Shown one piece after another: positions 1 through 7,235 of a stretch of DNA of 12,478 nt. The stretch is taken from positions 1 through 12,478 of the forward strand of contig JAITGZ010000148.1 in the NCBI GenBank assembly GCA_031280335.1. Direction: 5' to 3'. A program made the translations under genes and the position numbers. The notes below the pieces were generated by a model that was given only the letters and a program-made list of their open reading frames with translations, did no database searches and had not been told where the DNA came from. Numbering within the stretch: the first letter of the stretch is position 1; each line of letters opens with the position of its first letter. This DNA comes from Deltaproteobacteria bacterium (lineage in GTDB: Bacteria > Desulfobacterota > Desulfovibrionia > Desulfovibrionales > Desulfovibrionaceae).

Positions 1-2124
1 CTTAAGGAATACAAAAAACTCCCCACTCGTTCCATAGACCCTTTCGCTTACAGCGAAGAAGATCGTAAGGAGCTTGAGGATATGGTTTTGGCCATGAACA
101 GAGATTCGCTGCGCAAAAAGGTATTTAATGCTTTGAGCCGCGAGGAAAAATCTTTGTTTTTGGCTGATCCTGACAATGATCCCAACACAGTAACAAATGT
201 ATTTGCCCTTGATTCCGCTATTAACGGTCCGGGAGGCCATATTAATCCTGATTATCAAACTGTCTTGGAGATAGGATTATCCGGCATACGCGAGAGGGCC
301 GAACAGCGCATGGAGCAGGCTGCGGCCGAAAAAGACCAGCCAGCCATAGACTTTTTAAATGCGGCTATTATCAGCATTGATGCCATGGGCGTATTTGCCA
401 AACGTTATTCTGATCTGGCTAAAGAATTGGCGGCTAAGGAACACGATAAAACGCGCAAATTTGAGTTATTGCGTATGGCGGACGCGTGCGCCAGGGTCCC
501 CATGCAGCCGGCGCAGAGTTTTTATGAGGCCTGCCAGTCTTTATGGTTATTATTTATCGGCATAGAGATGGAGGGTTATCAAAAGTGTTATAGTGTCGGG
601 CGTTTCGACCAGTTTGCCTACCCGTACTATAAACATGATATTGAGAACAAGGTGATTACACTGGGTGAAGCTCAAGAAATGGTGGACTGCCTGTTTTTGA
701 AATTTCCTGAGACAAACCATGTCAATTCTGAGTCGTACAACCAATCGGCGGCGGGTTTTCCGGCGCAGCAGCAATTCTGTTGCGGCGGCCAGACTGTTGA
801 CGGTAAAGACGCGAGCAATGATTTAACCATCCATTGTTTGCAAGCTTCCATCAATACCCGTTTTCACCAGCCTAGCATTTCTCTCCGCGTATGGAAAGGA
901 ACCCCGGATAAGGTCATACGTAAGGCGTGCGAGCTGGCCCGCTTGGGGACCGGACATCCGTCATTTTTCTGTGATGACACTATAATTTCGTCTCTTCAAT
1001 CAAAAGGCGTGAGTTTGGCTGACGCGAGAGATTACGGCATAGTCGGTTGTTCAGGCGTGCAGCCTACACGCAAAGACAAGGGCGCTCACAATGCGGGTTA
1101 TCTGAACATTGCGGCATGCCTTGAATTTACATTGCTCAATGGACATTGGCGCAAAGGCAGCCGTAAAATGGGCATTGATACAGGAGACCCAACTAAATTT
1201 AAGACATTTGAAGAATTCATGCGTGCCTATAGAGAACAAACCGCATATCTCATTAATGTTTATACAGGTGCCACCATTAAGGCTGAAGAATATGCGAGGG
1301 ATTTATGTCCTACGCCCTTCTTGTCAACGTTTGTGCAGGATTGCATTACAAGGGCCAGGGACCGCAGCGCGGGCGGTGCCTGGTATAATTCAGGATGTAC
1401 GGCGCGAGCCGTTGGACTGGCCACAGTGGCGGATTCTTTGGCAGTCATAAAGAAACTGGTTTATGAGGAAAAGAAATTCACCATGGCTGAATTACTGAAG
1501 GCCATGGACGCCGACTTTAAAGGCTATGATGACATGCTGCACATGATCAATAGTGTTCCTAAATATGGAAATGATGATGATTATGTGGATAATCTCGCCA
1601 GAGAAGTTACTGACTTCTATTCAGAAGAGACGGATAAATATCGCGCTCTGTTTGGAGGCAGATTCCATCCCGGATTCAGCTCCATTTCAGCCAATGTGCC
1701 TTATGGATGGGCTGTCGGGGCGACTCCAGACGGTCGTAAAGCCTTTACCCCTCTTTCTGACGGGGCTTCCCCCGCTCATCATATGGATAAAGAAGGTCCT
1801 ACGGCAGTGGCTTTATCCTCAGCAAAACTAAACCATAAAGGTATGAGCGGCGGTTCTATTCTTAACATAAAATTCAGTCCCTCCACTGTAAAAGGTGATA
1901 AGGGACTTGATAAGTTTGTGTCTTTTGTTAAAGGGGCTATCGCTGCCGGTATTTGGCATATGCAATTTAATATTGTTGATACAGAAACTTTACGTGATGC
2001 CCAGACACATCCGGACAAGTATCCCGATCTCTTGGTTCGTGTTGCCGGGTATAGCGCATTTTTCTGTGGTCTGCCTGAATGCCTACAGGATGATGTGATT
2101 GACAGGAGTGTACACGTCATCTAA
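1..2124 (+). CDS. Glycyl radical enzyme (pyruvate formate-lyase-like), 5' end cut by window edge
   Basis: The reading frame is open from base 1, and 27 codons before the first Met (base 82) already read like the family's N-terminal region (LPTRSIDPF, then an acidic helix). The gene is therefore partial and I infer roughly 100 or more residues are missing. 707 residues are visible. The glycyl radical motif RVAGYSAFF lies 24 residues from the C-terminus, with the radical Gly at visible residue 683. The thiyl Cys is residue 350, in YGIVGCSGVQP. Family enzymes use a Gly radical, installed by a radical-SAM activase, to make a Cys thiyl radical that attacks the substrate under anaerobic conditions. 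Dehydratase, lyase and decarboxylase members have Cys-x-Glu here; this protein has Cys-Ser-Gly and aligns around it without a gap. I cannot assign a substrate. Other landmarks are SVGRFDQFAYPYY and GGQTVDGKDASND. No activase gene is in the window; it may lie upstream. GC content is lower than in the genes to the right. The family call is secure; the reaction is unknown. Confidence 0.93.
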   Translation, partial: LKEYKKLPTRSIDPFAYSEEDRKELEDMVLAMNRDSLRKKVFNALSREEKSLFLADPDNDPNTVTNVFALDSAINGPGGHINPDYQTVLEIGLSGIRERAEQRMEQAAAEKDQPAIDFLNAAIISIDAMGVFAKRYSDLAKELAAKEHDKTRKFELLRMADACARVPMQPAQSFYEACQSLWLLFIGIEMEGYQKCYSVGRFDQFAYPYYKHDIENKVITLGEAQEMVDCLFLKFPETNHVNSESYNQSAAGFPAQQQFCCGGQTVDGKDASNDLTIHCLQASINTRFHQPSISLRVWKGTPDKVIRKACELARLGTGHPSFFCDDTIISSLQSKGVSLADARDYGIVGCSGVQPTRKDKGAHNAGYLNIAACLEFTLLNGHWRKGSRKMGIDTGDPTKFKTFEEFMRAYREQTAYLINVYTGATIKAEEYARDLCPTPFLSTFVQDCITRARDRSAGGAWYNSGCTARAVGLATVADSLAVIKKLVYEEKKFTMAELLKAMDADFKGYDDMLHMINSVPKYGNDDDYVDNLAREVTDFYSEETDKYRALFGGRFHPGFSSISANVPYGWAVGATPDGRKAFTPLSDGASPAHHMDKEGPTAVALSSAKLNHKGMSGGSILNIKFSPSTVKGDKGLDKFVSFVKGAIAAGIWHMQFNIVDTETLRDAQTHPDKYPDLLVRVAGYSAFFCGLPECLQDDVIDRSVHVI

Positions 2125-2133
2125 AATTCTCCC

Positions 2134-2180
2134 TGGGCTCGTTTTGGCTTAAAAACCAAAGCGAGCCCACTTTTATATAT
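2134..2180 (+). terminator. Rho-independent terminator after the glycyl radical enzyme gene
   Basis: An inverted repeat starts 10 bases after the stop codon. TGGGCTCG (2134-2141) pairs with CGAGCCCA (2162-2169), and the stem continues with TTTTGG against CCAAAG, giving 14 pairs with one G-U. The loop is 8 nt (2148-2155). A T-rich tail (CTTTTATATATTATTTT) follows at once. This is a strong intrinsic terminator for the upstream gene. It lies only about 30 bases before the next start codon, so the downstream gene depends on read-through or on a promoter I cannot see. Confidence 0.85.
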
Positions 2181-2202
2181 TATTTTATGAGGAATAGTTA
2201 AT

Positions 2203-2988
2203 ATGTATAAAACTATACTTTTTGATTTGAATGATAAAATTGCCACAATTACATTTAATAGACCGGAGTCAGGCAATGCTTTTGCCAAAGAATCATATTC
2301 TGAAATAATCCATGCTTTAAAAGAGTGTGATCTTAATAATAATATAGGAGCCGTAATTATAACTGGAAATGGAAAACATTTTTCAGCTGGTGGAGATATA
2401 AATCGTTTTAAGATGCTCATTGAGACAAAGCAGTATATTCAGGCAGAGAGTGTCAGAGCCGCAGGGGAGACGGCCTTGTCGATTCGCTCTTGTTCCAAAC
2501 CGGTTATAGCCATGATTAATGGCGCGGCTGCGGGCGCAGGATGCAGCCTGGCTTTAGCTTGTGATTTTCGCATTGTGAGCCCATTAAGTAAATTTTTGAT
2601 GGCTTTTATAAAGCTTGGATTACCAGGCGACACTGGCGGAATGTATTTTTTAGAAAAACTGGTTGGTATTGCTAAAATGACGGAAATGTTTCTTCTTGGA
2701 GAGGCAGTCAATGGAGAAGAAGCTTTACGCATCGGGTTAGCGACAAAACTTGTTGAACACGACAATTTAGCACATGAAACTAGAAATTTTGCGAAAAAAT
2801 TAGCCTATGGACCACTCGCGGCATTTCGCAAACAAAAAGAAATTATGTCTATTTTCTTCTACCCTGAGTTGGCAAAATTTATTCGTGCCGAGGCTGTTAA
2901 TATGGTGGAGTGTTCGCGTACCGGTGATTTTGCGGAGGCGGTGGACGCTTTTTTACATAAGAGACAGGCTGTATTTAGTGGAAAATGA
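2203..2988 (+). CDS. Crotonase-fold enoyl-CoA hydratase/isomerase family protein with atypical active site
   Basis: The 261-residue protein has the usual family length. AGGAA lies 8 nt before the ATG. Both oxyanion-hole segments that hold the acyl-CoA thioester carbonyl are present: HFSAGGD (residues 59-65) and NGAAAGAGC (106-114). The two Glu residues of true enoyl-CoA hydratases (GGGCE and QPE in the rat enzyme) are replaced by Ser115 and Phe135. An Asp sits at residue 143 in LGLPGDTGG, aligning with the Asp of PaaG-type isomerases and of 4-chlorobenzoyl-CoA dehalogenase. I therefore expect isomerase-, hydrolase- or dehalogenase-like chemistry on a CoA thioester rather than simple hydration; this is inference from motif alignment. 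It follows the glycyl radical enzyme on the same strand but behind a terminator. It is the most AT-rich gene here (16 G/C in bases 2281-2340). The family call is secure; the substrate is unknown. Confidence 0.88.
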   Translation: MYKTILFDLNDKIATITFNRPESGNAFAKESYSEIIHALKECDLNNNIGAVIITGNGKHFSAGGDINRFKMLIETKQYIQAESVRAAGETALSIRSCSKPVIAMINGAAAGAGCSLALACDFRIVSPLSKFLMAFIKLGLPGDTGGMYFLEKLVGIAKMTEMFLLGEAVNGEEALRIGLATKLVEHDNLAHETRNFAKKLAYGPLAAFRKQKEIMSIFFYPELAKFIRAEAVNMVECSRTGDFAEAVDAFLHKRQAVFSGK

Positions 2989-3311
2989 CCTGATGCTTTT
3001 TACGGTGTGGCTTTTGCCAACGCGGTAAAGATGGAGTTGAAAACGCCCACCCTGCTCCAACGCACAAAACGGTTATACAGTATTTTATACAGGCCCATAT
3101 TCGTGCGGGCATCTTTTCACTGAAGGTCGTGCTTGATGACATATATGATGCCATTGATGACCTTCCGGTCATCAACTCGAGAAATCCCGTGTGCAAGCGG
3201 AAAATATGGACGAATCATTTCAAGTTGTTTTGAAGAGAGATAGAAAAGTCGGCTCATTACTCACTTCCTGAAAGATAAATAACTGACTTTTTTGATGAGT
3301 CCTGAACCCAA
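2989..3311. other. Intergenic stretch between convergent genes; possible coding remnant, no assignable gene
   Basis: These 323 bases lie between the crotonase stop and the stop of the oppositely oriented lipoprotein gene. The + frame from 2994 to the TGA at 3231-3233 is open for 79 codons without an ATG. Its translation looks protein-like (for example AGIFSLKVVLDDIYDAIDD) but I recognise no family, so it could be a decayed gene end or chance. A 9-bp hairpin (3154-3175) lies inside it. Between 3244 and 3291, AAAAGTC and GACTTTT could pair over a long loop, which is too weak to call a terminator. No RNA gene was seen. Confidence 0.5.
3154..3175. repeat. Perfect 9-bp inverted repeat with 4-nt spacer
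   Basis: TTGATGACC (3154-3162), spacer TTCC, GGTCATCAA (3167-3175). A further direct copy of TTGATGAC lies at 3133-3140. There is no T-run after it, so it is not a standard terminator. It could be an operator half-site pair or part of a decayed gene; function is unknown. Confidence 0.6.
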
Positions 3312-3950
3312 TTAATGATACGACGAGCCTTTCAACACGCTCCAGCACCAGGCAGCGGCATCCAGGGCGGCCTGGCGCAGGGCTTGCTCCATGCCCACGC
3401 CCAGGGCGTAGGGGTCGGCATAATCCCCCTGCCGCTCGACGGAAGAGACGTGCCTGCCCATAATTTTGCCGTTAATCCCGTTCAGCAGTATAAGGGAAAG
3501 CTCCACCTGCGCGGCATGGGGGGGCTGGCTGGCGTCCTGTTTAAAGTGCATGCGCCGGATTTGCGCGGACAGGCGGTAGGGGGTGTTAAGACCATCACTG
3601 CCCACGCCCACGCCGGTAAAGCAACCGCTGCCGTTCAGGGCCTCCACCAGGGCGCGCTGCGCCAAAAAAGGGGCCGGGGCATCCCATCTGTAACCTGAGA
3701 CATAGCGCACCTCCCGCTCGCCCAGGAGCAGAGCGATGCGCTCACCGTCAAGCCCGGCGTGAGGATCTGGCAAGGCCACCACAAGCTGCGTCGGCACGGG
3801 GGAGGAACAGAGCGGGGCTGCCGGAGCGGCTTCGTTCAAAATAATTATATGCAGCGGATCAGGCTTGCTTAAGAGATCCGTACACCCCGCCGCCAGAAAC
3901 AGAAAGGCTGGGCAAAGGAACAACCGTACAGGAAGGGATAATCTTTGCAT
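3312..3950 (-). CDS. PqiC-like ABC-transport auxiliary lipoprotein
   Basis: The 212-residue product starts with a lipoprotein signal peptide: Met-Gln-Arg, a hydrophobic stretch to about residue 21, then LAAGC with the lipidated Cys at 23. I chose the ATG at 3950 because GGAG lies 6 nt upstream; a TTG at 3962 would extend it by four residues without a better ribosome site. The mature part has the alternating strand/helix pattern of the auxiliary lipoproteins that accompany MCE transporters (PqiC/ABC_trans_aux type), including VRYVSGYRWDAPAP and the C-terminal helix with ALRQAALDAA. In known systems this lipoprotein sits at the outer membrane and partners the MCE protein. It is the last gene of the operon, 16 nt after mlaD. 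The family assignment rests on layout and context more than on a diagnostic motif. Confidence 0.75.
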   Translation of the reverse strand: MQRLSLPVRLFLCPAFLFLAAGCTDLLSKPDPLHIIILNEAAPAAPLCSSPVPTQLVVALPDPHAGLDGERIALLLGEREVRYVSGYRWDAPAPFLAQRALVEALNGSGCFTGVGVGSDGLNTPYRLSAQIRRMHFKQDASQPPHAAQVELSLILLNGINGKIMGRHVSSVERQGDYADPYALGVGMEQALRQAALDAAAWCWSVLKGSSYH

Positions 3951-3966
3951 CAATAGCTCCAAAAAT

Positions 3967-4848
3967 TTATTTCATTCTGTAGTCAGGCACGGTATCGCCG
4001 AATAAAAAACGCTTGGGGTCGGCGTTGATGCGCTGCACCAATTGGTTGAGGTTGCGCAGCAGTACATTGGCCTCGCTCAAGGCGCGCTGCGCTTCTTCCG
4101 CTCCGCTGGTGGAGAGACGGCGCACCCCCGGCTCCGCCTGTTCCAGAATGTCGTTCAGACGCTGAAAAGAATCGCGCGCCGCCTCCAGCGCCGGAGAAGC
4201 CCCGTTGTCCAAGAGTTTTTGGAGGCTGCTGCTGGCATTGTTGAAGATTTCTATGGATGACTTCAGCTCCATGCTGCGCTGTTCCAGTTCGACGCTGAGC
4301 GCGGCCAGAGATGCCAGGATAAGACGTAAATTATTTTCATTTTCAGGGGAAAGCAAGTCCACGCTCCGGCGCAGGAGCGTATCGGCGGAATCCAGCAGGG
4401 CGGGCGTTTTTTGCAAGATATTGCTCAGGCCGGATTTTTTGGATTTTATGGAGGCCATCTTTTGCCCCTCCGCCGGGGTCAGGCGCTTGCCGGAGGCATC
4501 TCCTCCGGTGATATAGATCACGGATCGCCCGGTGATACCAATGGCTTCCAGGCTGGCCTCCGCGTCATCATTAATGGGCACGTCCGCGCCCACGGCAATG
4601 ATCACCTGCACCATGGACGGGTTGCGCTTGTTAATTTCTATGCCCCGTACCTCGCCCACATTGATGCCGTTGAAGCGCACCTCGTTGCCCATGGACAGGC
4701 CGGAGATGCCCCCTTCAAACTCAATTTGGTAATAGGTCAGATCATTCGCGCCGTCCTTGTTCACGGCAAACAAAATAAAACCGAAAAATAAAAGCGTGGC
4801 CAGAATGGCCGCCGCTCCCACCGCTATATAACCGGCTTTGGTCTCCAT
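3967..4848 (-). CDS. mlaD: MlaD-type MCE domain lipid-transport protein
   Basis: The protein has 293 residues. There is one N-terminal membrane helix (about residues 6-29, GAAAILATLLFFGFILFAV) after a short METKAGY start. An MCE domain follows (about 40-115) with the typical GISGLSMGNEVRFNGINVGEV pattern and ITGRSVIYITGG. A long, mostly helical C-terminal part rich in Leu, Glu and Ser (about 140-270) is probably coiled coil. MCE proteins form hexameric rings that shuttle phospholipids across the periplasm, anchored in the inner membrane and bound to the MlaE/MlaF ABC core. The start overlaps the mlaF stop by one base (TAATG), indicating translational coupling. The substrate and direction of transport cannot be read from the sequence. 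Confidence 0.92.
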   Translation of the reverse strand: METKAGYIAVGAAAILATLLFFGFILFAVNKDGANDLTYYQIEFEGGISGLSMGNEVRFNGINVGEVRGIEINKRNPSMVQVIIAVGADVPINDDAEASLEAIGITGRSVIYITGGDASGKRLTPAEGQKMASIKSKKSGLSNILQKTPALLDSADTLLRRSVDLLSPENENNLRLILASLAALSVELEQRSMELKSSIEIFNNASSSLQKLLDNGASPALEAARDSFQRLNDILEQAEPGVRRLSTSGAEEAQRALSEANVLLRNLNQLVQRINADPKRFLFGDTVPDYRMK

Positions 4849-5618
4849 TATAGACTCCGTCCGGCGGCCCGTCCGCGCGGGCCGCGAAAGTACGACTGAA
4901 TCCAGTCATTATCCACCTGAAGCAGATCCTCAATGCCGCCGACCGCCAAGATGCGTTTATCTCCAAGCACGGCCACCCGATCGCAGACCGCGTGCAGCGT
5001 GTCAATATCGTGCGTTACCATAAACACCGTGAGCCCCAGGGATCTGCTCAGGGTTCTGATCAAAATATCCAAATCCGCCGCTCCCAAGGGATCAAGCCCG
5101 GCTGTGGGCTCATCCAGCAGCAGTATATCCGGGTCCAAGGCCAGTGCCCTGGCCAGACCGGCCCTTTTGCGCATGCCGCCGGACAGGGCGGAGGGCAGTT
5201 TATCGGCGGCATCCGGCGGCAGGCCCACCATGGATATTTTCAAATCCGCCAAGCGTTCCAGGGCCTGAGGCCGCAGAGAAGCGAAACGCCGCAATGGTGC
5301 CTGCACATTTTCCCTGACCGTCAGGGAAGAAAACAGAGCGCCGTCTTGAAAAAGCACCCCCCATCGCCTGCGGGCCTCTTCCCATGCCTCCGGTGAGGCG
5401 CTGGTCAGATTCACGCCCATGACCACCACTTCGCCAGCCTGCGGCCGGCGAAGGCCGATGATGGTGTGCAGCAGCACCGATTTGCCCGTGCCGGAAGCGC
5501 CGATCAGCCCCAGTATCTCGCCCCGGCGCACCTCCAGGCCTAAATCCTGATGTACGATCTGCCGCCCGAAGCGGTTGAAAATGCCCCGCAGGGCTATGGC
5601 CGATGTGCCGTCCATCAT
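4848..5618 (-). CDS. mlaF: MlaF-type ABC transporter ATPase
   Basis: The product has 256 residues. Walker A GASGTGKS is at 40-47, the Q-loop FQDGALFSSLTV at 90-101 (the form typical of MlaF), the signature LSGGMRKRAGLARAL at 145-159, Walker B DILLLDEP at 164-171 and the H-loop His at 203. All ATPase elements are intact. It would power the MCE lipid transporter from the cytoplasmic side of the inner membrane. The frame is open further upstream, but that part overlaps the permease and has no ABC similarity. I start at the first of two tandem ATGs (5618 or 5615), which overlap the TGA of mlaE, with GGGG just upstream. Translation is coupled to mlaE before it and mlaD after it. Confidence 0.94.
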   Translation of the reverse strand: MMDGTSAIALRGIFNRFGRQIVHQDLGLEVRRGEILGLIGASGTGKSVLLHTIIGLRRPQAGEVVVMGVNLTSASPEAWEEARRRWGVLFQDGALFSSLTVRENVQAPLRRFASLRPQALERLADLKISMVGLPPDAADKLPSALSGGMRKRAGLARALALDPDILLLDEPTAGLDPLGAADLDILIRTLSRSLGLTVFMVTHDIDTLHAVCDRVAVLGDKRILAVGGIEDLLQVDNDWIQSYFRGPRGRAAGRSL

Positions 5619-6775
5619 ATCCCCGCAGCGTTGAAGAAAAGGGCGAAGGCCGCGTTCAAGGTAATGACCAAAAAAATACCTTCCACCACAGAGCGGGTGG
5701 TGAGCGCGCCGATGGAATCGGAACCGCCCGTGACCTTCATGCCCAAAAAACAGCCTACACAGCCGATGGCCAGGGCGAAAAAGGGGGCCTTGACCAGACC
5801 CACCAGAATATGTTCGACCGATATGCTCTGTTGCAGTGTATGGACGAAGACGGTGGGTGAAATATCCATGGATCCCCATACCGAGACCAGCCCGCCGAGC
5901 AGGGCCGCCATATCCGCCGCCAGGGTCAGGCAGGGCAGGCTCAGGCAAAGGGCCAGAATACGCGGAAAAATCAGCGCGGCCATGGGGTCCAGACCCATGG
6001 AGCGCATGGCGTCCACCTCCTGATTATACACCATAAAGCCAAGCTGGGCGGTAAAGGCAGATCCGGAACGTCCCGCCGCAAGAATGGCGGTGATGAGTAC
6101 GCCCATTTCGCGCAGGACGACCACCTCCAAAAGGTTGACCACGTAGATCTGCGCCCCGAAAAAAGCAAGGGAAGAGGCGCTCATGTAGGCGATGACCATG
6201 CCGATGAGAAAATTGAGCAGGCAGACAATGGGTAAGGCGTGCAGCCCCACCCGTTCCATCTGGCTCACGGCGGCGGCCAGGCGCAGGCCGCCTGGATGCC
6301 GTAAAAGCCGCAGGGTATAAAGGGTAAAAGCGCCGAAAAAGCTGAGCAGCTGTCCCATGAGGTACGTTTCTTCCAAGATTTTGCTGCCAAGCTTGTGCAA
6401 AAAACGCGCCGGCCAGGGAGGCAAGGCGCGCTTTACCTCTCCGGCGGCGGGTTGGCTGATTTCAAGAAGGGTCCTGAAGTCCGCGTTGTCTGTCCGCACC
6501 ACTGGAACCAGCCCGGCGGGAGAGGCCCCGGCCAGACTGTTAAGGAGCAGAGCCCCGGCGGTATCCATTTTATGGATACCCTCCAAAGCCAAAATCATAG
6601 GGAAAAAATCCGCCTCCGGCGCTGGGGACGGCCCATGCGCGCCTTCCGCGCCCTCCCCGGAGGGCGCATTCCATCCGGGCAGAACGCGCTCCAGCAGATC
6701 TTCGCAAGCCGTCAAGGTATAAACGGTCCAATCCCCCCATAGAAACAGGGTGCCTCCCTCCTCCATCGGACGCAT
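5615..6775 (-). CDS. mlaE: MlaE-type ABC permease with N-terminal STAS-like domain
   Basis: This is a 386-residue protein. Residues 1-120 look like a STAS domain, with LFLWGDWTVYTL at 10-21 and GIHKMDTAGALLL around the DTAG motif at 71-74, the site that is Thr-containing in MlaB. An Ala/Gly/Pro/Glu-rich insert (about 36-55) lies inside it. The MlaE permease follows, with several membrane helices and the family core around VVLREMGVLITAILAAGRSGSAF and YNQEVDAMRSMGLDP. It forms the inner-membrane channel for lipid passage; the STAS part probably replaces separate MlaB. The ATG at 6775 has AGGAG 5 nt upstream and is preferred. The ATG at 6868 would add 31 residues of Pro/Gly-rich sequence and overlap the preceding gene, and remains possible. 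The C-terminus overlaps the mlaF start. Confidence 0.9.
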   Translation of the reverse strand: MRPMEEGGTLFLWGDWTVYTLTACEDLLERVLPGWNAPSGEGAEGAHGPSPAPEADFFPMILALEGIHKMDTAGALLLNSLAGASPAGLVPVVRTDNADFRTLLEISQPAAGEVKRALPPWPARFLHKLGSKILEETYLMGQLLSFFGAFTLYTLRLLRHPGGLRLAAAVSQMERVGLHALPIVCLLNFLIGMVIAYMSASSLAFFGAQIYVVNLLEVVVLREMGVLITAILAAGRSGSAFTAQLGFMVYNQEVDAMRSMGLDPMAALIFPRILALCLSLPCLTLAADMAALLGGLVSVWGSMDISPTVFVHTLQQSISVEHILVGLVKAPFFALAIGCVGCFLGMKVTGGSDSIGALTTRSVVEGIFLVITLNAAFALFFNAAGI

Positions 6776-6851
6776 TTCCGCTCCTGGAGTATTGGGGTCT
6801 CCGACACCCGCGCCCCCGGGCAACTCCCATGCTGAAGGAGGGCGCTCACTT

Positions 6852-7133
6852 TCAGGAATTGTCGTCATACCAATCGTCTTCAAAAGCGTCATCCACAATG
6901 TACTTGCGCACCTGGAGCAGACGCGGATCTTCTTTATGCCGCACCAGCCCGGTAACCTCCACCCTGGCGTTGATATGCGCCGCAAGGTCAAGGCCCATGC
7001 CTTTCGGCAAAATCCGGTACTCCAGTCCATCTTCGGTACGCAGGGCCGCCCTGGCACCCTCTTCTCCGCCCGCATGACGGGGCAGGGCCACAATGTATCC
7101 CTTGAGAGTAATCTGCTCTTGTTCGCCGGACAT
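6852..7133 (-). CDS. Small acidic protein of unknown function, first gene of the MCE operon
   Basis: The product has 93 residues. A Shine-Dalgarno-like GAGGTGG lies about 8 nt before the ATG at 7133. The strand-rich pattern (ITLKGYIVAL, EYRILPKG, ARVEVTGLVRH, LLQVRKYIV) could be a small OB-type barrel. The tail is strongly acidic and aromatic (DDAFEDDWYDDNS). There is no signal peptide or membrane helix, so it is probably cytoplasmic. I do not recognise a named family. It lies directly upstream of the lipid transporter, behind the promoter at 7203-7232, and probably shares its transcript. A longer overlapping frame of the permease gene also covers this region, but its translation there has no domain character. 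Confidence 0.7.
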   Translation of the reverse strand: MSGEQEQITLKGYIVALPRHAGGEEGARAALRTEDGLEYRILPKGMGLDLAAHINARVEVTGLVRHKEDPRLLQVRKYIVDDAFEDDWYDDNS

Positions 7134-7202
7134 GCGCGGTCCACCTCAAAGACCATATTTACAGGATATGGGTTCAGCCGCCGGTTGCCATATAATACCT
7201 TT

Positions 7203-7232
7203 ATTCTAGCGCACGGGCGCGAAAAAAATCAA
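7203..7232 (-). promoter_or_regulatory. Sigma70-like promoter for the MCE operon
   Basis: On the - strand, a -35-like TTGATT (7227-7232) is separated by 18 nt from a -10-like TAGAAT (7203-7208). It lies between the mltA stop (7236) and the first operon gene (start 7133), giving an untranslated leader of about 65 nt. The call comes from match to consensus and position only. Confidence 0.5.
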
Positions 7233-7235
7233 GGA

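Noticed and set aside
5619..5948. N-terminal extension of the MlaF frame up to 5948
   Set aside because: It is an out-of-frame reading of mlaE. ABC similarity begins only at the tandem ATG at 5618/5615.
6869..7156. N-terminal extension of the permease frame up to 7156
   Set aside because: The extension overlaps the small operon gene, reads as Cys/Arg/Trp-rich sequence with no domain, and a much better start with AGGAG exists at 6775.
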